A program made the position numbers and the translations under genes. A stretch of 64,000 nucleotides of DNA, taken from NCBI GenBank assembly GCA_027442615.1, contig DAIBBI010000033.1:34191-98190 (forward strand), written 5' to 3'. Below are positions 36,371 through 45,691 of this stretch, piece after piece. This DNA is from JAJZRV01 sp027442615 (GTDB taxonomy: Bacteria > Pseudomonadota > Gammaproteobacteria > Burkholderiales > Ferrovaceae). Position 1 is the first letter of the stretch; each line of letters starts with the position of its first letter. Under the pieces are notes generated by a model. That model saw only the letters and a program-made list of their open reading frames with translations, ran no database searches and was not told where the DNA came from.

Positions 36371-38134
36371 ATGCGCACTGAATACTGCGGCCTTGTAGAT
36401 CGCCGCTATCTGGACCAAACCGTAACCCTGATGGGCTGGGCCCATCGCCGACGCGATCATGGCGGCGTCATTTTCATCGACCTGCGCGACCGCGAAGGGC
36501 TGGTGCAGGTGGTGTCCGACCCCGACAATCAGAAGACCTTCCGGATTGCGGAAGGCGTACGCAGCGAGTTCGTCCTCAAGGTAACCGGGCGCGTGCGTTC
36601 ACGCCCCGAGGGCACCCTCAACACCATCCTGCGAAGCGGTGAAATCGAAGTGCTGGCGGAGTCCATTGAAGTACTGAATCCGTCGCTGCCTCCCCCCTTC
36701 CAGCTGGACGACGACAACCTTTCGGAACAGGTGCGCCTGGAACACCGCTATCTGGATTTGCGTCGCCCGGCCATGCAGAAAAACTTCATGCTGCGCTACC
36801 GGGCCACCATGTCGGTGCGGCAGCATCTGGACGCGCTGGGTTTCATCGACATCGAAACGCCCATGCTGACCAAATCAACGCCTGAAGGCGCGCGCGATTA
36901 CCTGGTCCCCAGCCGGGTGCATCACGGTCAGTTTTTTGCGCTGCCCCAGTCTCCACAGTTGTTCAAGCAGCTCCTGATGGTCGCGGGCTTTGACCGCTAC
37001 TACCAGATCACCAAATGCTTTCGCGACGAAGATCTGCGCGCAGACCGTCAACCCGAATTCACCCAGATCGATATCGAAACCTCCTTCCTCACCGAACATG
37101 AAATCATGGACATGATGGAGGGTCTGGTTCGTGATCTGTTCAGGAAGACCATCGATGCGGATCTGGGCGCCGCTTTCCCGCGCATGAGCTGGACCGAGGC
37201 CATGATGCGCTATGGTTCGGACAAACCGGACCTGCGCATTCCGCTGGAATTCACCGAACTGACGGACCTCATGAAAACCGCGGATTTCAAGGTGTTCCGC
37301 AGTGCCGCCGACCTGGTGGACGGTCGTGTGGCTGCGCTGCGCATACCCGGCGGCGGATCGCTGTCGCGCAAGGAAATTGACGACTACACCACCTTCGTCG
37401 CCATTTACGGTGCCCGCGGCCTCGCCTATATCAAGGTTAACGACAAGACGCAGGCCAATGACCAGGGACTGCAATCCCCAATCGTCAAGTTTCTGGGCGA
37501 ACCGGTGCTGCGCGAAATCCTGGATCGCACCAACGCAGAAAACGGTGACCTGATCTTCTTCGGCGCTGATCGCGCCAAGGTGGTCAACGATGCTCTGGGT
37601 GCGCTACGCGTCAAGCTGGGTCATGAGCGCGGGTTCTCCACCGGGGGCTGGAAGCCGCTATGGGTGGTGGACTTCCCCATGTTTGAATACGACGATGAAG
37701 ACAAGCGCTGGGTGGCCCTGCACCATCCGTTTACCGCACCCAAGGACGGCCATGAGGCCTTCCTCGAATCCGATCCTGCCAAAGCATTTGCCAAAGCCTA
37801 CGACGTGGTGTTGAACGGCTGGGAAATCGGCGGCGGTTCGGTGCGCATCCATCGTGAAGACGTGCAGTCCAAAGTGTTTCGCGCCCTCAACATCGGCCCT
37901 GATGAGGCACGCGCCAAATTTGGCTTCCTGCTCGACGCCCTGCAGTATGGTGCCCCCCCCCACGGCGGGATCGCCTTCGGCCTGGATCGCCTGACGGCCA
38001 TGATGACGGGGGCGGAACACATACGCGACGTCATTGCCTTCCCCAAGACCCAGCGCGCCCAATGTCTGCTCACCCAGGCGCCCAGTCCGGTGGACGAAAA
38101 GCAGTTGCGGGAATTGCACATCAAGCTGCGCTGA
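36371..38134 (+). CDS. aspS: Aspartyl-tRNA synthetase
   Basis: Class II synthetase charging tRNA-Asp. It has 587 residues with an N-terminal OB-fold anticodon-binding domain (about 1-105), a catalytic domain and the bacterial GAD insertion (about 280-420). Class II motifs are visible: motif 2 in FRDEDLRADRQPEFTQIDIE and motif 3 in GIAFGLDRLTAMMTG. Whether it is discriminating or also charges tRNA-Asn cannot be decided here, as gatCAB is not in the window. Confidence 0.97.
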   Translation: MRTEYCGLVDRRYLDQTVTLMGWAHRRRDHGGVIFIDLRDREGLVQVVSDPDNQKTFRIAEGVRSEFVLKVTGRVRSRPEGTLNTILRSGEIEVLAESIEVLNPSLPPPFQLDDDNLSEQVRLEHRYLDLRRPAMQKNFMLRYRATMSVRQHLDALGFIDIETPMLTKSTPEGARDYLVPSRVHHGQFFALPQSPQLFKQLLMVAGFDRYYQITKCFRDEDLRADRQPEFTQIDIETSFLTEHEIMDMMEGLVRDLFRKTIDADLGAAFPRMSWTEAMMRYGSDKPDLRIPLEFTELTDLMKTADFKVFRSAADLVDGRVAALRIPGGGSLSRKEIDDYTTFVAIYGARGLAYIKVNDKTQANDQGLQSPIVKFLGEPVLREILDRTNAENGDLIFFGADRAKVVNDALGALRVKLGHERGFSTGGWKPLWVVDFPMFEYDDEDKRWVALHHPFTAPKDGHEAFLESDPAKAFAKAYDVVLNGWEIGGGSVRIHREDVQSKVFRALNIGPDEARAKFGFLLDALQYGAPPHGGIAFGLDRLTAMMTGAEHIRDVIAFPKTQRAQCLLTQAPSPVDEKQLRELHIKLR

Positions 38135-38137
38135 CCA

Positions 38138-39859
38138 TTGGACGCCACGCTGCTGAATCTTGCCGGGGTTCGCGCGGCAGAACAGGGACAGACCGCCGAG
38201 GCTGAACAATTCTGGCGTCAGGCCATCGCGCTGGGGCCGCCCAATGCGTCCGTCCATTTCAATCTGGGCGTGACCCTGGCTGCCTCGGGGCGCACGAGCG
38301 AGGCACTGGAACAGTACCAGAACGCCATACGGCTGGATCCGGGCAATGCCGCAGCCTTTGCCAACCTCGCCTTGCTGCATGAAAAGCTGGGCGATCCGGA
38401 AGCTGCCGAGCGCAGCCACCGCACGGCTGCGGCACTCGCTCCCGACAACCCCATGATTCGCTTCAACCTGGCCAATTGGCTAGCTGCATCGAACCGTCCC
38501 GATGCGCTGCAGGACGCACAAGCCAATTACCTCGAGCTCCTCAAGGCCGAGCCCCAACATCTGGGGGCCTGGAACAATCTGGGCACCCTGCTGTTCGAAA
38601 CGGGCTATGTCTCGGCGGCCGAAACGGCTTACACTGCCGCCACCACTTATCACCCCGACGACCTTGCTGCCCGCATCAACCTCGGCAACGTCCTGCTCCA
38701 CAAAAACGCGCTCGATGCCGCCCGCAACCAGTTCACCGCCGCCTTGCGCCTCCATCCGGATCAGGCAGAAGCGCACCAGGGACTGGCTTCCTGTTTTAGC
38801 CGTGAGGGCGACGAGGAACGCGCAGCCTGGCACCGGCAGCAGGGCTTTGGCCGACAGCCGATCACCATCCTGACCCATCGTGGCCGGGGCCACCCCATTC
38901 CCCTGCTGATTCTGGCCACGGCCCAGGAAGGCAACATTCCTTGGCGTTTTCTGGTGGATCGCAACCGCTTTCACAGCACCATCCTTGCAATGGAGCATGT
39001 GGACCCGGAGTTGGCGCTGCCCCCTCACGCGCTGATTTTCAACGCCATCGGCGATGCAGACCGCTGCGTCGACGGTCTGCAGCTGGCACGACAATTCGCC
39101 GCACGTTCCAGGGCACCGATCATCAACGCGCCGCACCGTGTTTTGCGCACCGGTCGCCAGGATCACGCCCAACGCCTGGCCGGCATCACGGGCCTGACCG
39201 TCCCGCGCATCATGGCACTCACTACATCAGAGTCGCCTGCGGTTGCACATGAACTGGAACGGTTGGGCTTCCGTTTTCCCCTGTTGCTGAGGGCACCAGG
39301 GTTTCACGGGGGGCATTTCTTCCTGCGGGTCGAGTCACTGGAATTACTGGAACAGGCCCTGAATGCATTGCCGGGCAATGAGGTACTTGCCATCGAATGG
39401 CTCGACGCCCGCGGACCGGATGGGCTGTATCGCAAGTTCCGCATGATGCGCATCGGAGGACAGTTGTTACCGATCCATCTCGCGCTCGCTTCCCAATGGA
39501 AGGTGCACTATTTCAGTTCGGACATGGCCAGGGATGCAGCCTATCGCGCGGAAGAAGCGGCCTTTCTTGAGGATCCCGCCGCGTTTCTGGGAGCCCCGGC
39601 CATGGCAACCCTCGCAGCCCTGGGGGACGCCATCGACCTGGATTATTTTGGCATGGACTTCTGTCTGGATGCGGACGGCAACATCCTGCTGTTTGAGGCC
39701 AACGCCACCATGGTGCTCCAGCCGCCCACCAACGAGGCCCTGTGGGACTATCGGCGCGCAGCGACGGAACGGGCCCTCCAGGCCACCCGCCACCTGTTCA
39801 TCGAGCGCTCTGGATCCTGGCCCGTTTCTTCAGAAAAGGCTTCAGAAACGCCCCGGTAA
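38138..39859 (+). CDS. TPR repeat protein with C-terminal ATP-grasp-like domain
   Basis: A 573-residue fusion. Residues 1-225 form about six tetratricopeptide repeats (for example NASVHFNLGVTLAASGRTSE and AWNNLGTLLFETGYVSAAET). Residues 230-560 resemble a RimK/glutathione-synthetase-type ATP-grasp domain: FPLLLRAPGFHGGHFF near 380-395, and the metal-binding end DYFGMDFCLDADGNILLFEAN near 502-521 with the D...E-x-N pattern. The usual lysine in the GG loop is not evident, so catalysis is uncertain. The start is TTG at 38138, three bases after aspS; no better start exists. Its last 62 bases overlap the end of the convergent uvrA. The substrate is unknown. Confidence 0.8.
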   Translation: MDATLLNLAGVRAAEQGQTAEAEQFWRQAIALGPPNASVHFNLGVTLAASGRTSEALEQYQNAIRLDPGNAAAFANLALLHEKLGDPEAAERSHRTAAALAPDNPMIRFNLANWLAASNRPDALQDAQANYLELLKAEPQHLGAWNNLGTLLFETGYVSAAETAYTAATTYHPDDLAARINLGNVLLHKNALDAARNQFTAALRLHPDQAEAHQGLASCFSREGDEERAAWHRQQGFGRQPITILTHRGRGHPIPLLILATAQEGNIPWRFLVDRNRFHSTILAMEHVDPELALPPHALIFNAIGDADRCVDGLQLARQFAARSRAPIINAPHRVLRTGRQDHAQRLAGITGLTVPRIMALTTSESPAVAHELERLGFRFPLLLRAPGFHGGHFFLRVESLELLEQALNALPGNEVLAIEWLDARGPDGLYRKFRMMRIGGQLLPIHLALASQWKVHYFSSDMARDAAYRAEEAAFLEDPAAFLGAPAMATLAALGDAIDLDYFGMDFCLDADGNILLFEANATMVLQPPTNEALWDYRRAATERALQATRHLFIERSGSWPVSSEKASETPR

Positions 39860-42647
39860 AACTGCCTTTATGGGCAGCCACCTGTTCCGGGGTACCCTCG
39901 GCAATGATCTGTCCACCTCCACCGCCACCCTCCGGGCCCAGGTCCACCACCCAGTCCGCCGTCTTGATGACGTCGAGGTTATGCTCGATCACCACCACCG
40001 TGTTGCCGTGATCGCGCAAGCGATGCAGCACCGTGAGGAGAAGGTCAATGTCCTGAAAATGCAGCCCTGTGGTTGGTTCGTCCAGAATGAACAGGGTGCG
40101 CCCGGTATCCCGCTTGGACAATTCCAGCGACAATTTGACGCGTTGTGCCTCGCCTCCCGAGAGGGTGGTGGCTGATTGGCCGAGGGTGATGTAGCCCAGC
40201 CCCACATCCAGCAAGGTCTGGAGTTTGCGTGCGATCACAGGCACCGCACCGAAAAATTCGAAGGCCTTTTCCACCGTCATGCCCAGCACTTCATCAACGG
40301 TCTTGCCCTTGTACTGAATCTCCAGGGTTTCGCGATTGTACCGCTTGCCGTGGCAGACATCGCAGGGCACGTAGATGTCGGGCAGAAAATGCATTTCCAC
40401 CTTGATCACGCCATCCCCCTGACAGGCTTCGCAGCGCCCGCCCTTGACGTTGAATGAAAAACGTCCGGGCCCATAACCCCGTTCGCGGGATTGCGGAATG
40501 CCGGCAAACAGTTCGCGAATGGGGGTAAAGAGCCCCGTGTAGGTAGCCGGATTGGAGCGCGGCGTGCGGCCAATCGGGCTTTGGTCCACATTGATGACCT
40601 TGTCGAAATGCTCCAGCCCCGCAAGACGCGTATGCGGCGCGGGTTCCGCTGCGCTGCCATAAAGGTGGCGCGCCACGGCCGCGTACAAGGTGTCGTTGAT
40701 GAGTGTGGACTTACCCGAACCGGACACCCCCGTGATGCATACCAGCAGCCCCACCGGCAGGCGAAGATCGACGTTCTTGAGGTTGTTGCCGCTCGCTCCC
40801 TCGATCACCAGCTGGCGTTCTGCATCAACGGGCAGGCGTCGCTCTGGCAGGGCGATGCTGCGCTGCCCCGAAAGAAACTGTCCGGTGAGCGAATCCGGGT
40901 GCGCAGTCACTTCCTCTGGTGTGCCGCAGGCCACCACGCGACCGCCATGCTCCCCGGCGCCCGGCCCCATGTCCACCACATAATCCGCAGCCCGGATGGC
41001 ATCTTCATCGTGCTCCACCACGATCACCGAATTACCCAGGTCGCGCAGTCGCACCAAGGTTTCCAGCAGACGATGATTGTCGCGTTGATGCAGCCCGATG
41101 GAGGGCTCGTCGAGCACGTACATCACACCGGTCAGGCCGGAACCGATTTGCGACGCCAGACGAATACGCTGGGCCTCTCCGCCAGAGAGCGTATCGGCGG
41201 AACGATCCAGTTGCAGGTAATCAAGCCCCACATTGTTGAGGAACTGCAGGCGCGCCACGATCTCCTTGAGGATCTTGTCGGCAATCGCCAGTTTTTTTCC
41301 CTTCAGCTTGAGCTGCTGAAACAAGGATAGCGCATCCTTGAGTGGCAAAGCGCTCAATTCGTATAAGGTATGCTGCCCCACGCGGACATGGCGCGCTTCC
41401 AGGCGCAGTCTCGTCCCTTCGCACTGCGGACAGGGCTTCTGGTTGAGCAGCTTGGACAGCTCTTCGCGCACCAGGGCCGAGTCGGTTTCCTTGTAGCGCC
41501 GATCCAGGCTGGGAATGACGCCATCGAAGGCATGCTCCTTGACGCGGAACCGGCCGCGCTCACCAGGATAGTGAAATGCGATCTGTTCCTTGCCCGACCC
41601 CATCAACAGGATCTGCTGGATCTTTGCCGACAACTGCTCGAAGGGGGTATCCAGATCGAAGCCATAATGTGCAGCAAGGTCGGTGAGCATCTGAAAATAA
41701 AACTGGTTGCGCCGGTCCCAACCTTTGATGGCGCCACCTGCAAGGCCCAGTTGCGGAAACGCCACTACCCGCTTCGGGTCGAAAAAACTCACGACACCGA
41801 GGCCATCGCATTGATGGCAGGCACCCATCGGGTTGTTGAAGGAAAACAGGCGAGGTTCCAGCTCCGGCAGCGCATAGCTGCAGACGGGGCATGCAAAGCG
41901 TGCTGAAAACAGATGCTCTTTTGCGCCGTCCATTTCCACGGCAAGTGCACGACCGTCCGAATGGCGCAGCGCGGTCTCGAACGACTCCGCCAGACGCTGC
42001 TTCATGTCAGGGCGCACCTTGAGGCGGTCCACCACGACTTCGATGGTGTGCTTCTGGTTCTTGTCGAGCTTTGGAATGGCGTCGATGTCCACCACCGCGC
42101 CATCGATGCGCAAGCGCACAAAGCCCTGGGCGCGCAGTTCGTTGAACAACTCCTGTTGCTGGCCCTTGCGCCCCACCACCAGCGGCGAGAGGATCATCAG
42201 GCGCGTGTCCTGGGGCAGTTCCAGAACATGGTCCACCATTTGGGACACACTCTGGGCTTCCAGCATGATCTGGTGTTCAGGACAATAGGGATCGCCCGCG
42301 CGGGCAAACAGAAGGCGCAGATAGTCGTGGATTTCGGTGACCGTGCCCACTGTGGAGCGCGGGTTGTGGCTGGTGGCCTTCTGTTCGATGGAGATAGCCG
42401 GCGACAGCCCCTCGATCAGGTCCACGTCAGGCTTTTCCATCAACTGCAGGAACTGGCGTGCATAGGCCGAGAGCGACTCCACGTAACGGCGCTGACCTTC
42501 GGCGTAGAGCGTGTCAAAGGCAAGGGAAGATTTTCCCGATCCCGACAGGCCCGTCAGGACCACCAACCGATGACGCGGGAGGTCCAGATCGATGTTTTTA
42601 AGATTGTGGGTGCGGGCACCACGAATGCGCAGGATGTCTTGTGTCAC
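39798..42647 (-). CDS. uvrA: Excinuclease ABC subunit A
   Basis: DNA damage sensor of nucleotide excision repair, working with UvrB and UvrC. It has 949 residues and two ABC ATPase modules: Walker A GLSGSGKSS near residue 33 and GVSGSGKST in the second half, with both LSGGEAQR signatures. Zinc fingers occur in CPVCSYALPELEPR...CHQC and in GGRCEACQGDG...CDVCHG. The start codon is GTG at 42647, the only one giving the canonical ILRIRGARTHNLKNIDLD. No LexA box (CTGT-N8-ACAG) is seen in the 86-base upstream gap. Confidence 0.98.
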   Translation of the reverse strand: MTQDILRIRGARTHNLKNIDLDLPRHRLVVLTGLSGSGKSSLAFDTLYAEGQRRYVESLSAYARQFLQLMEKPDVDLIEGLSPAISIEQKATSHNPRSTVGTVTEIHDYLRLLFARAGDPYCPEHQIMLEAQSVSQMVDHVLELPQDTRLMILSPLVVGRKGQQQELFNELRAQGFVRLRIDGAVVDIDAIPKLDKNQKHTIEVVVDRLKVRPDMKQRLAESFETALRHSDGRALAVEMDGAKEHLFSARFACPVCSYALPELEPRLFSFNNPMGACHQCDGLGVVSFFDPKRVVAFPQLGLAGGAIKGWDRRNQFYFQMLTDLAAHYGFDLDTPFEQLSAKIQQILLMGSGKEQIAFHYPGERGRFRVKEHAFDGVIPSLDRRYKETDSALVREELSKLLNQKPCPQCEGTRLRLEARHVRVGQHTLYELSALPLKDALSLFQQLKLKGKKLAIADKILKEIVARLQFLNNVGLDYLQLDRSADTLSGGEAQRIRLASQIGSGLTGVMYVLDEPSIGLHQRDNHRLLETLVRLRDLGNSVIVVEHDEDAIRAADYVVDMGPGAGEHGGRVVACGTPEEVTAHPDSLTGQFLSGQRSIALPERRLPVDAERQLVIEGASGNNLKNVDLRLPVGLLVCITGVSGSGKSTLINDTLYAAVARHLYGSAAEPAPHTRLAGLEHFDKVINVDQSPIGRTPRSNPATYTGLFTPIRELFAGIPQSRERGYGPGRFSFNVKGGRCEACQGDGVIKVEMHFLPDIYVPCDVCHGKRYNRETLEIQYKGKTVDEVLGMTVEKAFEFFGAVPVIARKLQTLLDVGLGYITLGQSATTLSGGEAQRVKLSLELSKRDTGRTLFILDEPTTGLHFQDIDLLLTVLHRLRDHGNTVVVIEHNLDVIKTADWVVDLGPEGGGGGGQIIAEGTPEQVAAHKGSFTGAFLKPFLKKRARIQSAR

Positions 42648-42733
42648 GGCTTTTGAAGGTGAGGCTTCGTACTGGGATCAGGGTGAACCTGCTAATATAC
42701 GCCAAGATTTTTACTTTTTCCTGTCCGGCCTTC

Positions 42734-43915
42734 ATGAAAACTCCCGATAGAATGTCTCCCCTCGAATGGCGTGCCAGCATGGGATTGGCCAGTATTTTCG
42801 GCCTGCGCATGCTGGGCATGTTCATCATCCTCCCGGTATTTGCCCTGTATGCCGCGCAATTGCCGGGAGGCAGCGATAAAACGTTGGTGGGAATCGCACT
42901 CGGGGCCTATGGCCTGACCCAGGCTGCACTGCAGATTCCCCTGGGATGGCTATCCGATCGCGTCGGCCGCAAGCCTGTCATCATGGGAGGGTTGGTGATT
43001 TTTGCCTTGGGGAGCTTCGTCGCCGCTTCGGCCACGAGTATCGGCTGGGTCATCCTGGGGCGCATCATCCAGGGGGCGGGGGCCATTTCGGCCGCAGTCA
43101 TCGCGCTGACGGCCGACCTGACCCGTGAACAACATCGCACCAAAGCCATGGCCCTGATCGGCATGACCATCGGCGTCACCTTCAGCGCTTCCATGATCCT
43201 GGCCCCGGCGCTCTATCCCGTCATTGGCGTGCCCGGAATTTTCACCATGACGGGCGTGCTGGCGCTGCTTGCCATCGCCGTCGTCCAATGGATCATTCCA
43301 GATGCCCCTCAGCCGCCTCAGGCAGATGCCCGGGCCCCCTTTTCCATCGTGCTGCGCCATGTGGAACTGCTGCGCCTCAATTGGGGCATCTTCGTGCTGC
43401 ACGCCATCCTCATGGCTATTTTCGTGGTAGTCCCGCCTGCCCTGGTGCAGGACGGCCTGCCACAAGGCGATCACTGGAAGCTCTACCTGCCCGTCATGCT
43501 GGGTTCCTTCGTGCTCATGATTCCGGGAGTGGCGCTGTCGCACGGCAAATGGCGCAAATCCGTGTTTCTGGTTTCCGTGGCCATCCTGTTGCTGGCCCAG
43601 TCCGCCCTGATGCTGGGCTTGGGACGCGGCAGCGTCACCGGCATTGCCGTGGCGCTGACGATATTTTTCGTGGCCTTCAACGTACTGGAGGCAAGCCTGC
43701 CCTCACTGGTCACCGTGGTGGCGCCTCCCGGGACCAAAGGCACGGCCACCGGTGTTTACAGCAGCATCCAGTTTCTCGGCGCGTTCAGCGGGGCCTCCCT
43801 CGCGGGCGCTCTGTACAAGTATTGGGGGCCGGACGCAGTGCCGGTCTTTTGTGCAGGTCTCACCGCCATTTGGCTTATGGTGGCGTGGCCCATGCAGGTC
43901 AAAAAAGCCAGTTAA
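42734..43915 (+). CDS. MFS transporter, YajR-like
   Basis: Major facilitator of 393 residues with about twelve membrane segments. The N-terminus (ASMGLASIFGLRMLGMFIILPVFA) and the motif A region GWLSDRVGRKPVIMGG match the YajR group of drug/H+ antiporters. It lacks the extra C-terminal cytosolic domain that E. coli YajR carries. The start at 42734 was preferred over in-frame upstream starts that fall in the uvrA promoter region. The uvrA-MFS-ssb order is common in betaproteobacteria, and ssb begins 17 bases after the stop. Confidence 0.9.
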   Translation: MKTPDRMSPLEWRASMGLASIFGLRMLGMFIILPVFALYAAQLPGGSDKTLVGIALGAYGLTQAALQIPLGWLSDRVGRKPVIMGGLVIFALGSFVAASATSIGWVILGRIIQGAGAISAAVIALTADLTREQHRTKAMALIGMTIGVTFSASMILAPALYPVIGVPGIFTMTGVLALLAIAVVQWIIPDAPQPPQADARAPFSIVLRHVELLRLNWGIFVLHAILMAIFVVVPPALVQDGLPQGDHWKLYLPVMLGSFVLMIPGVALSHGKWRKSVFLVSVAILLLAQSALMLGLGRGSVTGIAVALTIFFVAFNVLEASLPSLVTVVAPPGTKGTATGVYSSIQFLGAFSGASLAGALYKYWGPDAVPVFCAGLTAIWLMVAWPMQVKKAS

Positions 43916-43932
43916 TCGAGGGAGAGTGCGCT

Positions 43933-44376
43933 ATGGCTTCAGTCAACAAAGTGATTCTGGTGGGCAATCTGGGGCGCGACCCCGAAGTCCGTTACATGCC
44001 CGATGGCGGTGCCATCACCAACATCAGCGTGGCAACGACGGATACCTGGAAGGACAAGGCAGGTGAAAAGCAGGAGAAGACCGAATGGCATCGCGTGGCC
44101 TTCTTCGGCAAGCTTGCGGAAATTGCCGGCGAGTACCTCAAGAAAGGCAGCCAGGTCTACCTGGAAGGCCGCCTGCAAACCCGAAAATGGCAAGACAAGG
44201 ACGGTCAGGACAAATACACCACGGAAATCGTGGCAGATCGCATGCAGATGCTGGGAAGCCGCTCGGGTGGTGGTGGCGGGGACATGCCCTCGGGTAACGG
44301 TGGGGGCGGAACTTCGCAAAAGTCTTCTGGCGCCGGCGGTAAATTCGACGATTTCCCGGACGACATTCCGTTTTAG
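43933..44376 (+). CDS. ssb: Single-stranded DNA-binding protein
   Basis: Binds single-stranded DNA in replication, repair and recombination. It has 147 residues: an N-terminal OB fold (about 1-110; MASVNKVILVGNLGRDPEVR, EWHRVAFFGKLAEIAGEYL), a Gly/Ser-rich linker, and the acidic C-terminal tip DDFPDDIPF that recruits partner proteins. A GGGAGAG ribosome site precedes the ATG. A bidirectional terminator follows. Its location next to uvrA is typical. Confidence 0.98.
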   Translation: MASVNKVILVGNLGRDPEVRYMPDGGAITNISVATTDTWKDKAGEKQEKTEWHRVAFFGKLAEIAGEYLKKGSQVYLEGRLQTRKWQDKDGQDKYTTEIVADRMQMLGSRSGGGGGDMPSGNGGGGTSQKSSGAGGKFDDFPDDIPF

Positions 44377-44400
44377 AAAGTCCCGGTTTTCCAGTCCACA

Positions 44401-44435
44401 AAAAGCCCGGCGCGCATCGAGAACGCCGGGCTTTT
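44401..44435. terminator. Bidirectional intrinsic terminator between ssb and an MFS gene
   Basis: A twelve-base perfect stem (AAAAGCCCGGCG/CGCCGGGCTTTT) with an 11-base loop carries T-runs on both strands. It lies between the convergent ssb and MFS stops and can serve both. Confidence 0.9.
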
Positions 44436-44456
44436 TGTTGGGGACGTGAAACCGCG

Positions 44457-45668
44457 TCAAGGCATTCCCGGATTCAAGACCTGGTGATGCACTTTCAACG
44501 CACGCGAAAAGGCGAGTCCAATCACCGGCAGCGTCATTGCTGCCACAACAAACAACGCGGCCATCCCGGCTTGCGAGAGAAGCATGGAGGCCAGCACTAC
44601 ACCCAGAGACTGGCCCAGGAAGAATGCCGAGGCAAACAGGGATACAGCCGTGCCCCGCACCTGCGGCGCCATTTGGGTGGCATTGGTCTGCAGCGTGTTA
44701 TGCAGCATGTAGTAACCCAGTCCCACCAGGGTACAGGCAGGGATGGCCCAGCCCCAGGAGTCACCCAATGCCAGGATCAGCCAGGCCAGGCCAATGAGCA
44801 CGCCACCCATCTTGGCCAGTCCCACCTCGCCAAAGTTGGTGACGAATTGCCGGGCAAACAGGATGTACGAAAAGCCGCCAAGGCCGAAGGTGGCCATAAC
44901 GCCTCCGGCCATGGTCAACGAAAGACCAAACCGATGGTGCAGGTAGGATGGAACGAAAGCCAGGGTTCCAAACACCACCAACCCTTCCACGAATACTGTG
45001 AGCAGGATGACCCGGGCCCATCGCACGCGTAGCACCGACCTGCCCTGGGTCAACACCCCCCCCGCTTTGCCCGCCTGCGCATTGCGTACATGCCGAGTGG
45101 ATTCGTTCGAACGCGATTCCGCCAGCACCCACAGCCCCACGACGAGATAGGTCAGCGCCATGAAGCCAAAAGCCCAGCGAAAACCCAGGGTATCGGTAAA
45201 GACTCCGCCGATGAATTGCCCGCCAATCACCCCCACGATTTGGCCGGCCAGGAAACGCGCCAGCGTGGCCTGGCGATGCTCGTAGGAAATGGTGTCGCCA
45301 ATCCATGCCATGGACAACGGTATGATGCCCGCCGCCGATGCGCCCGTGAGCAGGCGTGACAGCACCAGCCAATGCAGCGAACCGGCCAGCACGGCCCCAA
45401 GGCTTCCCAGGGTGCAGGCAAGCGTGGTCCAGGAAATCAGCCGGTATTTGCCCAAGCGGTCCCCCAGGGGCCCGAAAAACATTTGCAACAATCCATATGC
45501 CACCGAAAACGACGAGATGACCTGCGCCGTTTCACCGGGGGAAGCCATGAACGTCCTGGCGAGATCGGGTAGCATGGGATCGCAAAGGCGCGCCGAAGCC
45601 GCACTGGCAAATGCCGCAAAGGAGAGCAGCGTCACCGCGCGACGATGTTGTTGGTCCGAAGGTTTCAT
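44457..45668 (-). CDS. MFS transporter (drug-efflux type)
   Basis: A 403-residue, twelve-helix MFS protein. The start at 45668 is ATG; an upstream TTG three codons earlier is less likely. The motif A-like block FFGPLGDRLGKYRLISW and the segment LLTGASAAGIIPLSMAWIGD resemble DHA1-type exporters of the Bcr/MdtL kind. The substrate is unknown. It lies just upstream, on the same strand, of nothing else transcriptionally obvious; the preceding same-strand gene (CMD-like) ends 23 bases before its ATG, so the two may form an operon. Confidence 0.9.
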   Translation of the reverse strand: MKPSDQQHRRAVTLLSFAAFASAASARLCDPMLPDLARTFMASPGETAQVISSFSVAYGLLQMFFGPLGDRLGKYRLISWTTLACTLGSLGAVLAGSLHWLVLSRLLTGASAAGIIPLSMAWIGDTISYEHRQATLARFLAGQIVGVIGGQFIGGVFTDTLGFRWAFGFMALTYLVVGLWVLAESRSNESTRHVRNAQAGKAGGVLTQGRSVLRVRWARVILLTVFVEGLVVFGTLAFVPSYLHHRFGLSLTMAGGVMATFGLGGFSYILFARQFVTNFGEVGLAKMGGVLIGLAWLILALGDSWGWAIPACTLVGLGYYMLHNTLQTNATQMAPQVRGTAVSLFASAFFLGQSLGVVLASMLLSQAGMAALFVVAAMTLPVIGLAFSRALKVHHQVLNPGMP

Positions 45669-45691
45669 AACGGGCAACTATAGCAGCCGCG

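Noticed and set aside
42648..42733. Possible LexA (SOS) box ahead of uvrA
   Set aside because: No CTGT-N8-ACAG or close variant is present in the gap.
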